Below the pieces are notes generated by a model, which saw nothing but the letters and a program-made list of their open reading frames with translations, searched no databases and had not been told where the DNA came from. The position numbers and the translations under genes were made by a program. 18,981 nucleotides of DNA, from assembly GCA_001780825.1 (NCBI GenBank), contig MFIX01000145.1:1-18981 (forward strand), in the 5' to 3' direction. Source of the stretch: Candidatus Glassbacteria bacterium RIFCSPLOWO2_12_FULL_58_11. GTDB taxonomy: Bacteria; Gemmatimonadota; Glassbacteria; GWA2-58-10. Of the stretch, positions 15,090-18,981 are shown piece by piece. Each line of letters opens with the position of its first letter. Within the stretch, counting starts at the first letter, position 1.

Positions 15090-18000
15090 ACCCCCTGGGG
15101 CAAGTCTGCAATTCGACAGTGAAAATCGCGCCGCTGCCGCTGCTCTTCCTAGCACTTATCGTGCCGTTCATTCCTTCCACGAATTTTTTTACAATCGCGA
15201 GACCCAAACCTACACCCTTTTCCGGCAATTTGGTGGTATAAAACGGCTCGAAAATCTCTTCCTCATCACCTGCCGGGATACCTTTGCCATTGTCCTCGAT
15301 CTCCAGAACGGCATGGCCTTCAACCAGATGTGTCAAAATTTTAATCGTTTTTGCCTCTGAAACCAATTCATCCAGCGCATGAATCGCGTTAATGAGCAGG
15401 TTGATGACTATCTGTTCGAGATGAACCCTGTTGCCCTGAATGATCAGTGGACTCTCATGCAGGTAGAGTTTAAGTTCGATTTCGTGAGAATTGATCTGGG
15501 TGGACACAAGAGAAAGAGCACTCTCAACCGATTCATTCAGATCGATAGCTTCCTGGATTGATTCGGCCGGATTTATCCAGAAAGTCCGCATATGGCGGAT
15601 CACATCCTCTATACGCCTCACTTGCTGGAAAATTTTCCTGAAGGTCAATATTTTTTCTTCCGGACGTTTTCCCTTCTTGCGCTCGTGATCCAGGATTGCC
15701 CCCTCCGAAATGATCCGGATCGAATTCAGAGGTTGATTGATTTCATGAGTTATGCCGGCCGCCATCACGCCAATGGAAGCCAGGCGCGCTGTTTTTTCAG
15801 CCATCTGGATCGCCTCGGTCCTTTTCCTGTCCGCTTCCAGACGTTCCTGGAGATACTCGTATCTGCGCCAGGCATTGGCGATCATGGCGGCTATCGTGCT
15901 GAAAAGGTTTCTTTCCTCGGGTTTCCATAAGTATCTGCTGCTCCGGCATAAACATATGCAGCCCATTATACTGTCCGCAGTCCCGACTGGAAGCATAAAA
16001 ACCGAGTCAGGAAGCCGGCTCGATTGAACACCCTTCTTGTCATTTGCATCAGGAAAATCAGATATCGCCACGCTTTCACCGCTGATCACTTTTTGGAACA
16101 AGCCGTTCACTCCGGAAAACAAGAGTTCCGAAATGTTTTTTTCCTCGAATTCCCTGTCCGGCTGGTCCGCCGCTGCTGAATGCCAGTGCGCCAGCCGCGC
16201 GGTTTTCCTCAGTCCGGGATCGAGACTGTATATGCCAATACTGTTGATTCCGGTCGCTCTCCCAATCATATCCAGCAGTTCGTCCATTGGGCCGGGAAAA
16301 GCGTCCGTGGAGTTGAGACGGAAGGCGATTCTGGCCAGCAACCGTTCATGCTCCAGGGTCAGTTCGAGCTTTTCGTGCTCCTGTTTCAACATCCGGTCGG
16401 CCCGCTCCAGTTCGCTGAAATTTTCCTGCAGATGAAGGTTGGCCGCTTGCAAATCCCGGGTACGCTTCACCACGAGTTTTTCAAGAAGGACATGCCGATG
16501 AATAGCATACCCAAGCAGAATGACTATTATCGTGGTACCGGCAGCGGCGACTACCTGGAAACCGATTTCTTTATACCAGGGCAACAGGACGGTGAATTCG
16601 AATACCGCCGGGCGTGGGTCGATATTCAGGTTGTTGTCCATCGCCCGGACTTCAAAACGGTGCATTCCGTGGGACAGATTGTTAAATAAAGCCACTGTCC
16701 CGGTCTTGAATACTGACCAAGGGCCGTCATTGAGACGGTATGAGTACAGCAAATGCTCCAACTGGGTCTGCTTCCACCTGTCCGCCCCGGAAAAGATCAG
16801 GCGGACATTCCCATCCGGCGCAGCATCCTTCAAATTTTCCTTCGAGGAGATAAGGGTTCGCGGAGGGTCGGTATCCGCCTCCGGATGGTAAAGGCCAAGC
16901 CCTTGTATCGTGCCGGCCCAAATCCGCCCCTCACTATCCTCGAAAATCTTGAAAACAACAGTATTCGGCAGGCCGTCCTCGTTCGTATATACAATCCAGG
17001 CGCCTTCGTGAAAACGGTGAACTCCGGTTCCCGAAGCGACCCAGATACTGCCGTCTCGCCCTCTCACAATGGAACGGACACCAGCGAGCCCGGATCGCAC
17101 GACCGACCATTTGCGTCCATCAAATTCTGAAATATTGTCTCTCCCGCCAACCCAGATTTTTCCCCCTTCTAATTCGGCAATACAGAAGCCGCCGACCCCC
17201 GAATATCCATCCGAAGGCCCGAAGATTTTGGCCTTGCCATCTTTATACTTCAGGAGACTCTTTCCAATGACGCCTCCGATCCAAACAGTGCCGTCTTGGG
17301 CCTCGAAGATGTAGCGCAAGTTCGTGACATTCCATTCTCTTTTTAATTCCAGGCAAGATTGAAAATTTTTGCCATCAAATATTTCGAGACATACTTTTCC
17401 CGAGCCCTCTGCTTGATTGGTTTCCACCCAGATTGAACCGTCTTTCCGGGGAGCAATCAACCGGATTAAACTTTTTTGGCTTTGGCCGGTTGAATCTTCA
17501 AGTGAATGGCGTATGAATTCGAATTTTTCTGTTGTCGGATTGAAAACGAGCAGAAAATATTGATAGGGAATAACGCCTATCGCAATGCGTCCATCGGGCA
17601 GGGAACACAGCGACTGGGTGAAAAACGGCTGGGTTTCAAGGTTCCTGGGCAAGGCATATATTTTCCAACTGCCCTCCTGATAGAGCAGCAGATGGAAGAC
17701 CGCTGCGAACCAGATTCGCCCCTGCGAATCCTCATATATGGCATGAATACGATCTTTTATGCCTTTCAGGGCCCCGGGTGTTCTCCAGATTGAGGGGGCA
17801 AAGCGGGCCAGACCCTGTGAGGTTGCCAGCCAGAAAATTCCGTCATTCTCTATCGCCACATCATGCAAGTCCCCCGCGAGGATTCCCACCTTTTCCTGGA
17901 TTTCTTCTGTTCCATTCTGTACCAGCGAAAGCTGTTGCCTCTCTGTGCTTATCCAATAACTCCCTTCCAGACCTAGCCAGCCTTTCAATACATCCCTGCC

Positions 18001-18882
18001 GTGGCATGAGAATTCATTCCATTTCATTCCATCGAAATGGATCAGTTCTTTTTTGTTGCTCCGCCGGTTAACAGCCACGGCGAAAAGTTCTTTATCCGGT
18101 CCGGTTGTCGGCGCCTGAAAGTCCTTAACTCCCATCGATTCGAGGAGGTATTCATGCCAGATTCGTCCGTGAGGTTCATCAGGCTGTTCCAGCCTGCCTA
18201 TTCCCCGTTGGCCGGTGATCCAGAGGCTGCCCTCGCTGCCTGGGATCATATCGATAAAACCACCCAGTTTCGTAGCCTCAGCCTTAATTACGGGCTCGTT
18301 TTGTCCGGAGATTGCATCAAACGACATAAGGCAATCCGGCAGGAGATATAACGCCTTGTTATTCTTGCTTGGCAGAAGTGAGACCCGGTTTATATTCAGC
18401 ATCGAGATACCGTCGAAATCCGTGGAATAATTATTCTCGACTCCCTTCACCTTGAACTGGTTCCATTTCCCCTCCCTGTACAACTCGATCCCGTTCTGGT
18501 AGAGGGACCAGAGCTGCCCCGACCGGCTTTCATAAACCTTCATATTGGAACCCGGGGAAGGTAGAGTATGAACGAAGCGGCCATCCGGACCCGGCCATCC
18601 ATCCATCCAGCTCAATTCAGCCACATCCCCATGAGTTGCCCATACTTTGCCGTCGGGACCGATGCTTACACACCTTGTCCAGGATTCCACCAGCCCGTCG
18701 GAGGAATCGAAAAAACGCCAGTCAGCGGGGGTATTTCCCAGCGCTTCCCCGGCGGGGCGCAAGAGCATAACAGCGCCAGCAAAAAGAATCAGGGCAAAAA
18801 TATTATCTTTTTTTTCAACTAATCTGGCTGGCATTTGCGAGGGACGCTCCACGTCTCTAATTGCACCAGGAAAAACATTCAT
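15088..18882 (-). CDS. Membrane sensor histidine kinase with periplasmic beta-propeller and Y_Y_Y domain
   Basis: A 1264-residue sensor kinase. An N-terminal signal/anchor (about 28-46) is followed by roughly ten two-component-regulator propeller repeats in the periplasm (about 50-670), each with a DGxIWxxT/G core, for example DGSIWVASGTGVHRF and EGRIWAGTIQGLGLY. A Y_Y_Y domain (about 705-766, LLYSYRLNDGPWS then HRFEVRAMD), one transmembrane helix (about 774-793), a coiled coil (800-855) and a GAF-like domain (about 855-1010) follow. The kinase core has phospho-acceptor H1046 (GITHEINQPLN), the N box around N1161-N1165, G1 DNGKGIP (1197-1203), the F box (FEPFYTTK) and G2 GVGLGLAIVKKF. This sensor part is like that of Bacteroides hybrid two-component systems that read glycan fragments, but the receiver and AraC domains are absent and a separate NtrC-type regulator follows. 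The start is uncertain: the ATG at 18882 has no good ribosome site, and the ATG at 18834 (residue 17) would give a more usual signal peptide. Confidence 0.9.
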   Translation of the reverse strand: MNVFPGAIRDVERPSQMPARLVEKKDNIFALILFAGAVMLLRPAGEALGNTPADWRFFDSSDGLVESWTRCVSIGPDGKVWATHGDVAELSWMDGWPGPDGRFVHTLPSPGSNMKVYESRSGQLWSLYQNGIELYREGKWNQFKVKGVENNYSTDFDGISMLNINRVSLLPSKNNKALYLLPDCLMSFDAISGQNEPVIKAEATKLGGFIDMIPGSEGSLWITGQRGIGRLEQPDEPHGRIWHEYLLESMGVKDFQAPTTGPDKELFAVAVNRRSNKKELIHFDGMKWNEFSCHGRDVLKGWLGLEGSYWISTERQQLSLVQNGTEEIQEKVGILAGDLHDVAIENDGIFWLATSQGLARFAPSIWRTPGALKGIKDRIHAIYEDSQGRIWFAAVFHLLLYQEGSWKIYALPRNLETQPFFTQSLCSLPDGRIAIGVIPYQYFLLVFNPTTEKFEFIRHSLEDSTGQSQKSLIRLIAPRKDGSIWVETNQAEGSGKVCLEIFDGKNFQSCLELKREWNVTNLRYIFEAQDGTVWIGGVIGKSLLKYKDGKAKIFGPSDGYSGVGGFCIAELEGGKIWVGGRDNISEFDGRKWSVVRSGLAGVRSIVRGRDGSIWVASGTGVHRFHEGAWIVYTNEDGLPNTVVFKIFEDSEGRIWAGTIQGLGLYHPEADTDPPRTLISSKENLKDAAPDGNVRLIFSGADRWKQTQLEHLLYSYRLNDGPWSVFKTGTVALFNNLSHGMHRFEVRAMDNNLNIDPRPAVFEFTVLLPWYKEIGFQVVAAAGTTIIVILLGYAIHRHVLLEKLVVKRTRDLQAANLHLQENFSELERADRMLKQEHEKLELTLEHERLLARIAFRLNSTDAFPGPMDELLDMIGRATGINSIGIYSLDPGLRKTARLAHWHSAAADQPDREFEEKNISELLFSGVNGLFQKVISGESVAISDFPDANDKKGVQSSRLPDSVFMLPVGTADSIMGCICLCRSSRYLWKPEERNLFSTIAAMIANAWRRYEYLQERLEADRKRTEAIQMAEKTARLASIGVMAAGITHEINQPLNSIRIISEGAILDHERKKGKRPEEKILTFRKIFQQVRRIEDVIRHMRTFWINPAESIQEAIDLNESVESALSLVSTQINSHEIELKLYLHESPLIIQGNRVHLEQIVINLLINAIHALDELVSEAKTIKILTHLVEGHAVLEIEDNGKGIPAGDEEEIFEPFYTTKLPEKGVGLGLAIVKKFVEGMNGTISARKSSGSGAIFTVELQTCPRG

Positions 18883-18981
18883 CTTATCAGAGCATGATGG
18901 GCTTTAATACTTAAAGTTAAAGTAGAGTTCTCAGTAATTGCAACTGATTTTTCCTACTGACGAAAACCGGCGAAGCTGACC

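Overview
The window is a bacterial chromosomal segment with one long set of genes, all on the minus strand, so transcription runs from right to left. The protein set suggests a Gram-negative bacterium of the wider Bacteroidota/FCB group: a SusC-like TonB-dependent receptor, a PorV/PorQ-type outer-membrane barrel, a large exported protein with a sorting-domain-like C-terminus, a beta-propeller/Y_Y_Y sensor kinase, and a Tat-exported Gfo/Idh/MocA oxidoreductase. The flavour resembles uncultured FCB candidate phyla (KSB1, Latescibacteria, Glassbacteria and similar) more than a classical Bacteroides. That placement is inference from gene content only.

Layout from left to right. Positions 1-35 hold a plus-strand terminator for a gene off the left edge. 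Positions 117-209 hold a 3' fragment of tRNA-Pro(GGG) on the minus strand with its own terminator. The fragment breaks inside the anticodon stem, as expected of an integration (att) scar, and the geometry places any inserted island on the right, that is, in the rest of this window. Next come a lipoprotein of the DUF6807 family (310-1554) and a Tat-exported Gfo/Idh/MocA oxidoreductase (1558-2871), which form a two-gene unit. A secreted parallel beta-helix protein (3085-5097) follows, in visibly more A+T-rich DNA. Then comes a three-gene operon, in transcription order: TonB-dependent receptor (9924-13166), a 1079-residue exported protein with a C-terminal sorting-like domain (6616-9855), and a PorV-family barrel (5326-6549), closed by a strong intrinsic terminator (5256-5297). 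A 455-base A+T-rich non-coding stretch (13167-13621) lies upstream of the receptor. Furthest right is a two-component system: a 1264-residue membrane kinase with a periplasmic propeller (15088-18882) and an NtrC-type response regulator (13622-15076).

Reading of the whole: this looks like a substrate-responsive outer-membrane uptake and surface-processing locus, analogous to a polysaccharide utilization locus. The sensor would read a periplasmic ligand, the regulator would switch on the receptor operon, and the beta-helix, oxidoreductase and DUF6807 proteins would act on exported or imported sugar-like substrates. There is no SusD and no recognisable glycoside hydrolase. The usual single-protein hybrid sensor/AraC regulator is replaced by a separate kinase and NtrC-family activator. 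The substrate is unknown. Direct regulation of the uptake operon by the two-component system is inferred from adjacency; no convincing sigma-54 promoter was seen.
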